From positions 1 to 59,580 of the forward strand of contig NZ_VWOX01000026.1 in the NCBI RefSeq assembly GCF_008629675.1: a stretch of DNA of 59,580 nt. Direction: 5' to 3'. Below the pieces are notes generated by a model that ran no database searches, was not told the origin of the DNA, and was given only the letters and a program-made list of their open reading frames with translations. Positions within the stretch are counted from its first letter, which is position 1; each line of letters opens with the position of its first letter. This stretch comes from Roseiconus nitratireducens (lineage in GTDB: Bacteria; Planctomycetota; Planctomycetia; Pirellulales; Pirellulaceae). The position numbers and the translations under genes are program-made. Below, one piece after another: positions 9,253-18,732 of this stretch.

Positions 9253-10029
9253 ATGCGCCGATCTTTGTTGCTGACCGTCTTTGCGATCATTGCCGTGCCC
9301 GTCTCCGCCGCGGAGTACCTCAACGGTATCACTTGGCAAGCACCCCCGGTGGTCGATCCAGGACCGACCACTGCCAGCCCGCCGTCGGATGCCACGGTGT
9401 TGTTTGACGGGAGCGATCTGTCCGCTTGGAAGAATGGCGAAAACTGGACGGTCAAGGACGGAGTGGCCACCATCGGAAAAGGTCAAATCGTCAGCAAAGA
9501 GGAATTTGGGGACTGCCAGGTTCATCTTGAATGGTCGGCCCCGAATCCGCCCAGCGGAGAAGGGCAGGGCCGCGGCAACAGCGGGCTGTTCTTGATGGGC
9601 ATTTACGAAATCCAGATTCTGGATTCCTACCGGGCCGACACCTATCACGACGGGCAAGCCGGTGCGATCTACAAACAGACGCCACCGATGGTCAATGCGA
9701 TGCGGGCCCCGGGCGAGTGGAATTCCTACGACATCCTGTGGACGGCACCGCGGTTCGACGAAGACGGATCTCTCAAGTCGCCAGCCTACATCACCGCGTT
9801 GCACAACGGCGTCGTCATCCTGAACCACTTCAAATTGCTGGGTGACACCCCGTTCAATCGCCCACCGAAGTACCAACCGCATGGCCCCAAGGGTCCGCTA
9901 TCCATCCAGGATCACGGCAACCCGGTCCGCTTCCGCAACATTTGGGTGCGGGAGATCAAACCGATCGGTGGTGAACAGACGCGCAAGCCGTTCCTGAAGG
10001 ACGGCGACAAAGAGACGCCCATCGAGTAG
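9253..10029 (+). CDS. Secreted DUF1080 (3-keto-disaccharide hydrolase) domain protein
   Basis: 258 residues from ATG 9253. An upstream in-frame start at 9175 would bury the signal peptide. The N-terminus 'MRRSLLLTVFAIIAVPVSA' is a clear Sec signal, followed by a single concanavalin-like beta-sandwich: 'FDGSDLSAWKNGENWTVKDGVATIGKG' region, 'GNSGLFLMGIYEIQILDS', 'KQTPPM', 'GEWNSYDI' and 'ITALHNGVVILNH' are the DUF1080 landmarks. This family is greatly expanded in planctomycetes, and some members cleave 3-keto-glycosides. The exact substrate cannot be named. Confidence 0.9.
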   Translation: MRRSLLLTVFAIIAVPVSAAEYLNGITWQAPPVVDPGPTTASPPSDATVLFDGSDLSAWKNGENWTVKDGVATIGKGQIVSKEEFGDCQVHLEWSAPNPPSGEGQGRGNSGLFLMGIYEIQILDSYRADTYHDGQAGAIYKQTPPMVNAMRAPGEWNSYDILWTAPRFDEDGSLKSPAYITALHNGVVILNHFKLLGDTPFNRPPKYQPHGPKGPLSIQDHGNPVRFRNIWVREIKPIGGEQTRKPFLKDGDKETPIE

Positions 10030-10084
10030 GCCCGAACGCTTCGCCGTTTCCATCCAAGGCCGATCCGCTTCGAAGGACGATCGC

Positions 10085-11992
10085 GTGCACAGGACGCAAC
10101 CGCTGGACCAGATCAGCACCGACGACTATTTCGACGTGCTGGCGCGCTGGTTGGATTTGGAGGGCGTCGCGGAGCGGCAGCGGATGGCGCGACGCCGACA
10201 ACTCCGCGATCGTCGCGATGCCGAGCGCAGCGGCGAAACGATTTTGGGATTGCAATTGCAAGACCATCAAACAGGGCTGGCTGGGCGATTCCTGTTTGAC
10301 CTGGGGAAGATCGATCGCGGCCCGCTGCCGATGAATCGTCTGAAAGTCGGCTCACCGGTTGTCCTGAGCGATGCGGACGACGCCGGTGACCAGGGCATCC
10401 CCGGTGTCGTCAGTCGGCGGAACCAAAACGTCATCCAGGTTGCGACCGAGAAGTGGCCCGATGCCCGCGTGTTTCGATTGGACCTATCACCCGACGAAAC
10501 CACCCGTCGCCGTCAGTTGGCGGCCATGGCTCGAGCGCGGATGGCCACGGGTCGGCCACGGCAAATGCGGGACCTGCTGCTGGACAAACGTCCGATCCGG
10601 ACCGGCAAATCGTCCGGCGTCAAGTTTTTGACGTCGCTGAATCTGCCCCAACAGCGGGCGGTGGAGTTTGCTTTGTCCGCGCCCGACGTGGCCATCCTGC
10701 ACGGGCCGCCGGGCACCGGCAAGACGACGACGTTGGCGGAAGTCGTGTACCAGGCCGTGCAGCGGGGTGAACGCGTGCTGGCCTGCGCGCCCAGCAATAC
10801 GGCGGTGGACAACCTGTTGGAGCGTCTGGTCGACATGCTGCCCGACGTCCTGCGCGTCGGTCATCCGGCACGCGTGTTCGAATCGTTGCGCGGCCACACG
10901 CTGGACGAATTGGTCGACGCTGATCCCTCCTCGGATGTGATCCGTGACATGCGCCGCGAATTGGGGGAGCTGATGCGTTCGGCCTCGCGCTCGGTTCGCG
11001 GACGCGACGCCCGCAAACGACGCGGGTTGCTGTACGCCACCGCCGGGGATCTGCGATCGCAAATTCGGGCGTTGGAGCGGCGTGTGATCCGGGGGATCGT
11101 CGATTCGGCGTCCGTGATCTGCACGACGACGACCATCGACGACGATCTGCTGGGTGACCAGATGTTTGACCTGGTAGTCATTGATGAAGCCTGTCAATGC
11201 ACCGAGGCCGGCGTTTGGCAGGCCGTGCTTCGGGCCGAACGGTTGGTGATGGCCGGTGACCACTGCCAGCTGCCTCCAACGGTCCTGTCCGATCAGGCCG
11301 CCGCCGAAGGCTTTCGCGATTCCATGATGCACCGGCTGGTCCTGCGCGAAGGCGAATCCGTCTATCGCCGATTAACGGTTCAGTACCGCATGCATCACGC
11401 GATCATGGAGTTTTCCTCACGCGAGTTTTACGAGGGAACCTTGATCGCCGATGCATCGGTCGCCACGCATCGCTTATGTGACCTGCCGGAGGTGCAGGCC
11501 ACTCCGTTGACCGAAACTCCTTTGCTGTTTGTCGATACAGCCGGCTCCGGGATGCAGGAGGAATTGGAGCCGGACGGGGATAGCAAATTCAATCGTGGTG
11601 AGGCCAAGGTCATCGTCCAGCTGGCAGAGGAGCTGATCGACGCGGGCGTCAGCCGAGACCAGATCGCGGTGATCGCACCTTACGCCGCCCAAGTCCGCTG
11701 GCTGCGCAACCGCCGCGAGCTGCGCGACGTGGAGATCGACACCGTCGACGGATTCCAGGGTCGCGAAAAGGAGGTCGTCCTGATCACACTGACCCGCAGC
11801 AACGACCGAGGTGAAATCGGGTTTCTCGGCGATACCCGCCGGACCAACGTCGCGTTGACTCGGGCGCGCCGCAAGCTGATCGTGATCGGTGACAGCGCCA
11901 CCCTGGGTGGCAACGAGTTTTACGGCCGAATGTTGGATGAATTCGAAACCCGGAACGCCTACCACAGCGTGTTTGAATACGGGGTCGTCTGA
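10085..11992 (+). CDS. UPF1/IGHMBP2-like superfamily 1B helicase
   Basis: 635 residues from GTG 10085. An N-terminal region ends in a small beta-barrel (about 69-120, the UPF1-type 1B domain). It is followed by motif I 'GPPGTGKTT' (207-215), Ia 'ACAPSNTAVDNL', II 'DEAC' (367-370), III 'AGDHCQLPPTV', IV 'VQYRMHHAIM', V 'DTVDGFQGREKEVV' and VI 'ALTRARRKLIV'. All catalytic motifs are intact, so it is an active ATP-dependent RNA/DNA helicase or translocase of the Sen1/UPF1/SMUBP2 group. No nuclease domain is fused. It sits two genes before a second, much larger SF1 helicase. A housekeeping nucleic-acid role is as likely as defence. Confidence 0.9.
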   Translation: MHRTQPLDQISTDDYFDVLARWLDLEGVAERQRMARRRQLRDRRDAERSGETILGLQLQDHQTGLAGRFLFDLGKIDRGPLPMNRLKVGSPVVLSDADDAGDQGIPGVVSRRNQNVIQVATEKWPDARVFRLDLSPDETTRRRQLAAMARARMATGRPRQMRDLLLDKRPIRTGKSSGVKFLTSLNLPQQRAVEFALSAPDVAILHGPPGTGKTTTLAEVVYQAVQRGERVLACAPSNTAVDNLLERLVDMLPDVLRVGHPARVFESLRGHTLDELVDADPSSDVIRDMRRELGELMRSASRSVRGRDARKRRGLLYATAGDLRSQIRALERRVIRGIVDSASVICTTTTIDDDLLGDQMFDLVVIDEACQCTEAGVWQAVLRAERLVMAGDHCQLPPTVLSDQAAAEGFRDSMMHRLVLREGESVYRRLTVQYRMHHAIMEFSSREFYEGTLIADASVATHRLCDLPEVQATPLTETPLLFVDTAGSGMQEELEPDGDSKFNRGEAKVIVQLAEELIDAGVSRDQIAVIAPYAAQVRWLRNRRELRDVEIDTVDGFQGREKEVVLITLTRSNDRGEIGFLGDTRRTNVALTRARRKLIVIGDSATLGGNEFYGRMLDEFETRNAYHSVFEYGVV

Positions 11993-12138
11993 CGGACAAG
12001 CCGATCGCCGACTGAACCTTTTTGGTCCGATCCGCTACATTGAAGATGGCCTTTGCGGCCGTCAAGCCCTTCGAATCCGTCAAGCACCGTGAACGGATCT
12101 TTCTTGCCGACGCCATCCTCCTTCCTTGAGCCCGATTC

Positions 12139-13551
12139 GTGAGCCCTTCCGTCAAGCATTCCGCCGATCTGATCGCCGATTCACTTCGTCACGATCCCCG
12201 CATCGCTCAGGCGAAGGAGTTGATTCGCGATGCGTTGCTTGAACACAGCCAACGTTTGGAAATGCGACCAAGCCAGGAATCTCTGCGGGACAGCTTCGCC
12301 GATTGGATCGATCGTTTAACGGCGGTCCGGGGCGGCCCACCGATCTGGCCCTACCTCTCCTCGGGTCTGGGGCGAGGACCGTACGTGGAATTGGCCGACG
12401 GCAGCGTCAAGCTGGATTTCATTTGCGGAATCGGTGTTCACGGGGCCGGTCACAGCGACCCCGGGATGGTCGAAGCCGCCGTCGATGCCGCCCTGGAAGA
12501 TACGGTCATGCAGGGCAACCTGCAGCAACATCCGCCCAGCGTGGTGATGATGGAAAAGCTGATTGCGATGGCGCAATCCGGCGGCGCAACGCTGCCGCAC
12601 TGCTTGCTTTCCACCAGCGGCGCGATGGCCAACGAGAATGCGCTCAAGATCGCCATGCATCACGCCCAGAAAGCGGGACACCATGCCGATCGCGTGATCG
12701 CGTTTGACAACGCTTTCGCCGGCCGAACCTTTGCCATGGCCGCTCTGACCGACCGACCCAACTACCGGATGGGATTGCCGCTGACGCTGCCGGTGGACTA
12801 CCTGCCGTTTCGCGATCCGCACAACCCGCGACGCAGCCAGCGTTGGGCGGTTGATGAACTGCACCGGTTGCTCAAACGCCATCCCGGGCGGTACGCCGCC
12901 TTCTGGGCGGAACCGATCGCCGGCGAGGGCGGTTACTATCCGGGCAGCGGCGAATTCTTTACCGCGCTGTGCGAACCGTTGGCCGACGCGGGCATCCCGA
13001 TCATCTTTGACGAAGTGCAGTCGTTTTCGCGCACCAGCCGTCCTTTCGCGTTTCAGCATTACCAGTTGGATCGTTTTGCGACCATCGTCACGGTTGGCAA
13101 GGTCACGCAGGTTTGCGCCACGCTGTACAGCGACCAGGTCAAGCCGACCGGCCCGATCCTCAGCCAAACCTTTACCGGTTCGACCTCCTCGATCGCCACC
13201 GGCATCGAAATGTTGAACCGATTGGAGCAAGCCGATTGCTTCGGCGCCGAAGGGCGAAACATGAAGCTTTCCGCTTACTTTGCCCGAAGGTTGGCCGAAC
13301 TGAGCAAGAAGCACCCGGACCGCATCGGCGGACCGTACGGGGAGGGCATGATGGTTGCTTTCACCCCGGGCGATGGCAGTTTTGACGTCGCCAAGACGCT
13401 GATGATGCGGATGTTCGATTTGGGCCTGCTGGGATTCGTTTGCGGCAGCGAGCCGACCCGGATTCGTTTCCTTCCACCTCCGGTGATCACCACCACCGAG
13501 CACATCGACCATGCCGTCGCCCTGCTGGAACACGCATTGGACAGCATTTGA
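12139..13551 (+). CDS. Class III (ornithine/acetylornithine-type) PLP-dependent aminotransferase
   Basis: 470 residues from GTG 12139. Fold type I landmarks: 'STSGAMANENALKIA' (PLP phosphate site), 'AFDNAFAGRT', 'FWAEPIAGEGGYYPG', 'IIFDEVQS' with the ring-binding Asp, and 'VTVGKVTQ' with the PLP lysine, then 'QTFTGSTSS'. The 80-residue N-terminal extension and the missing canonical GGxxGLG C-terminal features set it apart from ArgD. L-lysine 6-aminotransferase-like or other omega-amino transferases are possible. There is no biosynthetic neighbour to fix the substrate. Confidence 0.85.
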   Translation: MSPSVKHSADLIADSLRHDPRIAQAKELIRDALLEHSQRLEMRPSQESLRDSFADWIDRLTAVRGGPPIWPYLSSGLGRGPYVELADGSVKLDFICGIGVHGAGHSDPGMVEAAVDAALEDTVMQGNLQQHPPSVVMMEKLIAMAQSGGATLPHCLLSTSGAMANENALKIAMHHAQKAGHHADRVIAFDNAFAGRTFAMAALTDRPNYRMGLPLTLPVDYLPFRDPHNPRRSQRWAVDELHRLLKRHPGRYAAFWAEPIAGEGGYYPGSGEFFTALCEPLADAGIPIIFDEVQSFSRTSRPFAFQHYQLDRFATIVTVGKVTQVCATLYSDQVKPTGPILSQTFTGSTSSIATGIEMLNRLEQADCFGAEGRNMKLSAYFARRLAELSKKHPDRIGGPYGEGMMVAFTPGDGSFDVAKTLMMRMFDLGLLGFVCGSEPTRIRFLPPPVITTTEHIDHAVALLEHALDSI

Positions 13552-13608
13552 GCGGGGACGCATCTGGCGGCGGTGCAGGTGGAATCGCCGAAGACGAACT
13601 TTTGGGGA

Positions 13609-13741
13609 GTAGCTACGCTCGCCAGAGCGTGGCTTTCCGCCGCGATTTGCGGTGCAATGAGCGGCAAGGCGCTAGCCGCCGGTTGAGGCGAGAAAACCCG
13701 CGGCTAGCGCCACGCGGCTCACCCAAAGTGGCGCTGTCCAG
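13609..13741. repeat. Palindromic repeats before the large helicase gene
   Basis: 13609-13643 is the exact reverse complement of 153-187 at the window start and includes the hairpin ACGCTC-GCCA-GAGCGT (13615-13630). It is followed by GGCGCTAGCCGC (13668-13679) and its exact complement (13700-13711) around a 20-base loop, and by an AAAGTGGCGCTGTCCAG segment (about 13724-13740) that also occurs near 86-102. The 284-base gap 13552-13835 holds nothing else recognisable. Confidence 0.75.
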
Positions 13742-13835
13742 CTCGCTTCGGGCGACATACGCCAGCCGCGCGGCTTGAGCGGCGATGTCTCGCGGCGGCT
13801 TCCTGGTGGTCGAATCTTTCCGTGCGGACGCTTCT

Positions 13836-16800
13836 ATGACACACGCTCGCATCCTGGATCAACTGGCCAACGCTCGGCTGGATCAATTGGACCTGACCGC
13901 CCGCAATCGGTTGATCAGCACTTCGCGAAGCTCCGCGCCATCAAGCCGATTGGAAATTGTTAACGAACGGACTTCGGAAGTCTTTCGCTTGCTGGTTGTC
14001 CAACGCAAGTCGATGACCTTCGATCCTCGCCGCGCCCCTTCGCGGGCAGCGCCGCTGCCAGGGAACGAACCACCATCCGGGTCGACACCGATCCTGGAGC
14101 AACCCCAGGAGGGAGAGCCAGCGGCGCGGCACCAAGACCGGCGACTTCAGACCGATTTGGACAGCGGTCGGCTGCAATCGCAACTGCTGCGTTTGTTTTA
14201 CGATGCGCGCACCCACCAGCAGGAACACGGCACCAACGTGTTGTACCTTGCGGCCGGTTTCCTGAAGTGGTGCGAATCCGATGACGGCAGTGATCCGCGG
14301 TACGCACCCCTGATCTTGATTCCCGTTCAACTGCGGCGGCAAAACGCGGGTTGCCGATTCCGGCTGGAATGTCTGGACGAAGAGGTTTCAACGAACCTGT
14401 CGCTGCAGGAGAAGCTCCGCATCGACTTTCAATTGACCCTTCCGGATGTTCCGGACTGGTCGGAGGGCAGCCCCGCGCTCGCGCCGGATGCGTCGCCAAC
14501 CGAATCGTACTTTGAATCCGTTCGCCGAGCCGTCGCCGGCCGCCGAGGTTGGGAGGTGATTCCCAACGACATGGTGCTGTGGTGCTACTCGTTCTCCAAG
14601 TTCTTGATGTACCGGGATCTGGATCCGGACCTCTGGCCGGCCGATCAACCGATCGATCGACACCCTTTGATCCAGGCCCTGTTGGGCGACGGATTCCCCT
14701 CCGGCGTGACACTGTTTGACGAGAATGATTCGGTTGATCGGATCGTTTCACCCGCCGAGATGTTTCACGTCCTGGATGCCGACAGCTCCCAGATGCTGGT
14801 CATCGAAGAAGCCAAGTGCGGAACCAACCTGGTCGTCCAGGGGCCGCCGGGCACCGGCAAAAGCCAAACGATCGCCAACACGATCGCCTCGGCTGTCCAA
14901 GCAGGGAAGCGGATCCTGTTCGTGGCCGAAAAGATGGCGGCGTTGGAAGTCGTCAAACGACGATTGGACGAAATCCGATTGGGGCACCTGTGCCTGGAAC
15001 TTCACAGCCACAAAGCGAACAAACGCGAAGTGCTGGAAGACTTGGATCGGACGCTCAACACGCGCCCCGTCACGGTCGCGTCGGCGGAGCGGCAAGCGGC
15101 TGCGTTGGCAATCGACCGGGATCGATTGAACCGGCACTCCGACGCGATGCACGCACCGATGGCGTCGACCGGACAAACGCCCTTCGACGTGGTCGGCCAA
15201 CTGGTCCGACTGAACGCCCAGGACGTGGCTGCCAACGCGTTTCATCTAGACTCCGCTGTCCATTGGAATTCGTTCCAGATGCAGCGTAAAAAGCAACTAC
15301 TGGGTGTCCTGGTCGCCCGCTTGGGCGAGACCGGGCCTCCGCAATGGCACCCCTGGCGTGGTTGCCGCCTGGATGCCGCGCTGCCGTCGGACATCGTTGC
15401 GTTGCTGCAAAAGGTCGACGCCGTCGAGCTACCTTTGCGGAAGTTGAATGCCGCGGCCGACGAGCTGCAAAGGCAGTTGGCACTGTCGCGACCGCTGACG
15501 TTGAATCAGGCGCATGCGCTGCAGGAAATCGCCCAACGGATGATCGACGCGCCCCCGATGGACCGCCGCGCTGTGTCCCACGACGTCTGGGAAGACGATC
15601 CACGGCCGACAATCGAACGGATCCTTGACGCCGGCCGGATCGGATCAGAGCGTTGGCATGACCTGCGCGATCTCGTCACCGGCGAAGCATGGCAGACCGA
15701 CGTCCGTCAAACTCGGCGAGACCTGAAGACTTACGGACGATCTTGGCTGCGGTGGTTCCGCAGCGACTATCGGCGTGCCGTGTCGACGCTGGACGGGCTG
15801 ATGACCGACACCGCCCCGAAAGCATTGGACGATTGTTTGGACCTGTTGGACCGGCTGATCGAAGGCCAGGAGGCCCTGGAAACGATGCGGCGGAGTGGCT
15901 TGGCGAAGCAAGCCTTCGGGACGTTCTTTCAGGACGTCGACTCGGACTGGGACGCATTGGATGCAATCTCGCGGTGGATCGATTCGTGCCGCCGCGCTGG
16001 AGCCGGCCGCGAATTCTTCGGTGCCTTTTCAAGACTGGAGCAAGTCTCGGTGCTGGAGGACCCAAACCGGACCCTTCGGTCCCTGTTCGATCCCGTCCAC
16101 GATGGATTGCATTCGCTCCGTGAGCAACTGCAATTGGACTTGAAGGTGGCATTCGGTGTCGATCAAATCGCCGACGTTTTGCTGTCGCAGTGGCTGGCGA
16201 GATTCGAACAGTGGCGAGATGAGCCCGAAAAGATTTCCGCGTGGATCCGATACCATCACGAACACCAGCGGATTTGCGGAGAAGGATTGGAGGAGTTAGC
16301 CGAGCAGGTTCGATCCGGCCAACTTGCCGCCGACGCCGTCGTCGACACGTTCGATCGCGCCTATCACGAGACCCTGCTCCGGGAAGCCTTCGCCGAGTTC
16401 CCTGACCTGGCCAGCTTTGACGGAGCGGCCCACGAAAAAGTTCTGGATCGGTTCTGTCGGTTGGACATGGAGCGAATCGAACTGGCCCGAAGGCAAGTGG
16501 CGGCAAAGCATCAAACGCAATTGCCCCAGACGACTCATTCCGACGGGATGGATGTGCTGCGTCACGAAATGAATAAAAAGGCTCGGCACCTTCCACTTCG
16601 CAATCTGATTGAGGCGGCGGGGAACGAGATTCAATCGATCAAACCGGTTTTCATGATGAGCCCCATGTCGGTGGCCCGCTATCTGGCACCCGGCGCGGCA
16701 ACTTTCGATCTGCTGCTGATCGACGAAGCCAGTCAGGTTCGGCCGTGCGACGCAATCGGTGCGATCGCGCGCTGCCGACAGATGGTCGTCGTCGGTGATG

Positions 16801-17927
16801 AAATGCAATTGCCGCCGACGACGTTTTTTCAGAAGAGCGGTGTGGATGATGATTTGGCATTCCCCCAGCAACAGCACGTGTCGGACTTGGAGAGTGTGTT
16901 GGGATTGTGTGAGTCCAAGAACATGCCCGCCCGAATGCTGCGCTGGCATTACCGCAGTCACCATCCATCGCTGATCGCTGTTTCCAATCGGGCCTTCTAC
17001 GACGGGCGATTGTTCGTCGTGCCGACACCGTCGGATCAGCGTCGTGAATCAGGTTTGCAATTCCGATGGGTTCCCGATGCGATCTACGATCGCGGGGGAA
17101 CCAGCGTCAACGCGATCGAAGCGGCCGCGGTTGCCGACGCCGTGATGGCACACGCCGGCAACCATCCCGATGCGACGTTGGGAGTCGGCGCCTTTTCGGT
17201 TTCGCAACGAGACGCGATCCTCCAGCAATTGGAACTGCGCCGCCGACAGCATCCCGAGCTGGAATCTTTCTTTGCCGAAACCGGGCTGGAACCGTTTTTC
17301 GTCAAGAACTTGGAAAACATCCAGGGTGATGAACGCGACGTGATCTTCATTTCCGTCGGTTACGGACGCGATGCATCCGGCGAGCTGACCATGAACTTTG
17401 GTCCGCTGAACTATGACGGTGGTCATCGCCGATTGAACGTCTTGATCACACGGGCTCGCAAACGCTGCGAAGTCTTTTCATCGATCCAGGGCGACGACAT
17501 CGACCTGGCGCGGAGCGACGCGAGAGGCGTCCAGGCATTGAAACAGTTCTTAACGTTTGCGCAGCGGGGAACACTGGAAAGCAAATCGAGCCAAGTGGTT
17601 GAATTCCGTTCGGAGTTCGAACGACAGGTCGCTTTCGCGCTGCGGGAACGCGGTTTTGTGGTTCGCGGCCCGATCGGCGAAGCGGGATTTGACGTCGATC
17701 TGGCGATCGTCGACCCGCAGAACTCCCACCGCTATCTGTTGGGAATCGAGTGTGACGGGCGCAGCTACCACTCAGCCCCGAGCGCCCGAGATCGAGATCG
17801 CATTCGAATCCAAGTGCTGCGCGAACGCGGCTGGAAGCTGCACCGGATCTGGAGTCTGGACTGGTTCCGTGATCCGGCCGGAAGTCTCCGCGGTGTGCTC
17901 GCCGCGATCGATCAAGCCTCTGCCTGA
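13836..17927 (+). CDS. DUF4011 - SF1 helicase - Vsr/MTES-like nuclease protein (candidate antiphage)
   Basis: 1363 residues from ATG 13836 (ATG 13785 possible; the later start puts 'LDLTARNRLIST', the DUF4011 N-terminal signature, near residue 17). DUF4011-like region about 1-230. Walker A 'GPPGTGKSQT' lies at about 335-344. A 600-residue, mostly helical insertion follows, then Walker B 'LLIDEASQ' near 961, 'VVGDEMQLPPT', 'WHYRSHHPSLI', 'NIQGDERDVI' and 'LITRARKR', all intact SF1 motifs. The last 110 residues (about 1255-1363) look like a PD-(D/E)xK/Vsr-type nuclease, with 'FDVDLAI' and 'GIECDGRSYHS'. The combination implies ATP-driven movement on nucleic acid coupled to cleavage. It stands alone, flanked by repeats. 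Confidence 0.85.
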   Translation: MTHARILDQLANARLDQLDLTARNRLISTSRSSAPSSRLEIVNERTSEVFRLLVVQRKSMTFDPRRAPSRAAPLPGNEPPSGSTPILEQPQEGEPAARHQDRRLQTDLDSGRLQSQLLRLFYDARTHQQEHGTNVLYLAAGFLKWCESDDGSDPRYAPLILIPVQLRRQNAGCRFRLECLDEEVSTNLSLQEKLRIDFQLTLPDVPDWSEGSPALAPDASPTESYFESVRRAVAGRRGWEVIPNDMVLWCYSFSKFLMYRDLDPDLWPADQPIDRHPLIQALLGDGFPSGVTLFDENDSVDRIVSPAEMFHVLDADSSQMLVIEEAKCGTNLVVQGPPGTGKSQTIANTIASAVQAGKRILFVAEKMAALEVVKRRLDEIRLGHLCLELHSHKANKREVLEDLDRTLNTRPVTVASAERQAAALAIDRDRLNRHSDAMHAPMASTGQTPFDVVGQLVRLNAQDVAANAFHLDSAVHWNSFQMQRKKQLLGVLVARLGETGPPQWHPWRGCRLDAALPSDIVALLQKVDAVELPLRKLNAAADELQRQLALSRPLTLNQAHALQEIAQRMIDAPPMDRRAVSHDVWEDDPRPTIERILDAGRIGSERWHDLRDLVTGEAWQTDVRQTRRDLKTYGRSWLRWFRSDYRRAVSTLDGLMTDTAPKALDDCLDLLDRLIEGQEALETMRRSGLAKQAFGTFFQDVDSDWDALDAISRWIDSCRRAGAGREFFGAFSRLEQVSVLEDPNRTLRSLFDPVHDGLHSLREQLQLDLKVAFGVDQIADVLLSQWLARFEQWRDEPEKISAWIRYHHEHQRICGEGLEELAEQVRSGQLAADAVVDTFDRAYHETLLREAFAEFPDLASFDGAAHEKVLDRFCRLDMERIELARRQVAAKHQTQLPQTTHSDGMDVLRHEMNKKARHLPLRNLIEAAGNEIQSIKPVFMMSPMSVARYLAPGAATFDLLLIDEASQVRPCDAIGAIARCRQMVVVGDEMQLPPTTFFQKSGVDDDLAFPQQQHVSDLESVLGLCESKNMPARMLRWHYRSHHPSLIAVSNRAFYDGRLFVVPTPSDQRRESGLQFRWVPDAIYDRGGTSVNAIEAAAVADAVMAHAGNHPDATLGVGAFSVSQRDAILQQLELRRRQHPELESFFAETGLEPFFVKNLENIQGDERDVIFISVGYGRDASGELTMNFGPLNYDGGHRRLNVLITRARKRCEVFSSIQGDDIDLARSDARGVQALKQFLTFAQRGTLESKSSQVVEFRSEFERQVAFALRERGFVVRGPIGEAGFDVDLAIVDPQNSHRYLLGIECDGRSYHSAPSARDRDRIRIQVLRERGWKLHRIWSLDWFRDPAGSLRGVLAAIDQASA

Positions 17928-18032
17928 CACGCGTTTCCAACGGTGGCACCTGCGGATCGACCGGGACGCTCGGGCGCCGGATCGCGTTGGCGGGGCGCAG
18001 CCGCGGGCGAAACTTTTTTGCGGACAAAAAGC

Positions 18033-18061
18033 TTGACGGCCCGGAGCGCCTACCGTACTAT
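18033..18061 (+). promoter_or_regulatory. Sigma70-like promoter of the YtrA-ABC operon
   Basis: The 303-base gap 17928-18230 holds TTGACG (18033-18038), a 17-base spacer and TACTAT (18056-18061), the best consensus-like pair I found in the window. It implies a leader of about 160 bases, which contains the hairpin ACGCTT-GAAA-AAGCGT (18142-18157) with a GNRA-type loop. The leader shows no convincing Shine-Dalgarno before ATG 18231. Confidence 0.55.
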
Positions 18062-18230
18062 CTATCTAGCACACTCATTCACTTGAAAGGTTGGACCTCC
18101 GACCAGCCCCTCCTTCGGGCTTTGTCGGAAAACGTGCAGCGACGCTTGAAAAAGCGTGGCTTGACGCCGCAAACGCGACGGCAGCGACGGGGTTTCACGA
18201 CTTTTCAAACAGGGTCTAGAGGCTTTCGCC

Positions 18231-18668
18231 ATGTTCTTTTCGGTCGACGTACAAAGCGATGTCGCGATCTATTTGCAGCTCGTCCGCCAGGTCAAGTTTG
18301 CGATCGCCGCGGGCACCCTTCGGCCCGGCCAGTTGCTGCCGAGCGTCCGGGCACTCAGCGGCCAGGTCGCGTTGAACCCCAATACGGTCGCCCGCGCCTT
18401 CGGTCAGCTGCAGACCGATGGCGTGGTCGAGTCGCTGCGCGGGCGGGGCATGGTGGTGCGGGAAGAGGCCGTCGCGCTGTGCCGCCAGGAGCGCGAAGCG
18501 GTGCTCCGTGAACGTATCGGCGGCGTACTCGGCGAAGCCTGGAATGCCGGGCTCTCCAAAGCCCAAATCAAGACCTTCGTCGACGAACACCTCCGCGCGC
18601 TCTGTCAGCAACCGCCCGCCGTCCTGGCCGCCGCGACGGACGCCGAACACCAGGCGGGATCCGACTAG
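18231..18668 (+). CDS. GntR-family transcriptional regulator, YtrA subfamily
   Basis: 145 residues from ATG 18231. The N-terminal winged helix-turn-helix carries the GntR signature 'LRPGQLLPSVRALSGQVALN' followed by 'PNTVARAFGQLQTDGVVES' and 'GRGMVV'. The short C-terminal tail (about 80-145) has no large ligand-binding domain, which is the YtrA type. Such regulators usually repress the ABC operon they head. Here ATPase, permease and accessory genes follow directly, so autoregulation of this operon is the natural inference. The ligand or inducing stress is unknown. Confidence 0.9.
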   Translation: MFFSVDVQSDVAIYLQLVRQVKFAIAAGTLRPGQLLPSVRALSGQVALNPNTVARAFGQLQTDGVVESLRGRGMVVREEAVALCRQEREAVLRERIGGVLGEAWNAGLSKAQIKTFVDEHLRALCQQPPAVLAAATDAEHQAGSD

Positions 18669-18732
18669 CCGCCGTTTTCGCCCGTCGCGTTGCTTGTACT
18701 CCTCTGCATCCCTCGTCCCCAAAGCCGCCGAA

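Noticed and set aside
12316..13563. Antisense frame inside the aminotransferase
   Set aside because: Shadow of a gene with intact PLP motifs.
18418..18732. N-terminal extension of the second ABC ATPase
   Set aside because: It overlaps the GntR regulator in another frame and has no ABC homology before residue 1 of the chosen start.
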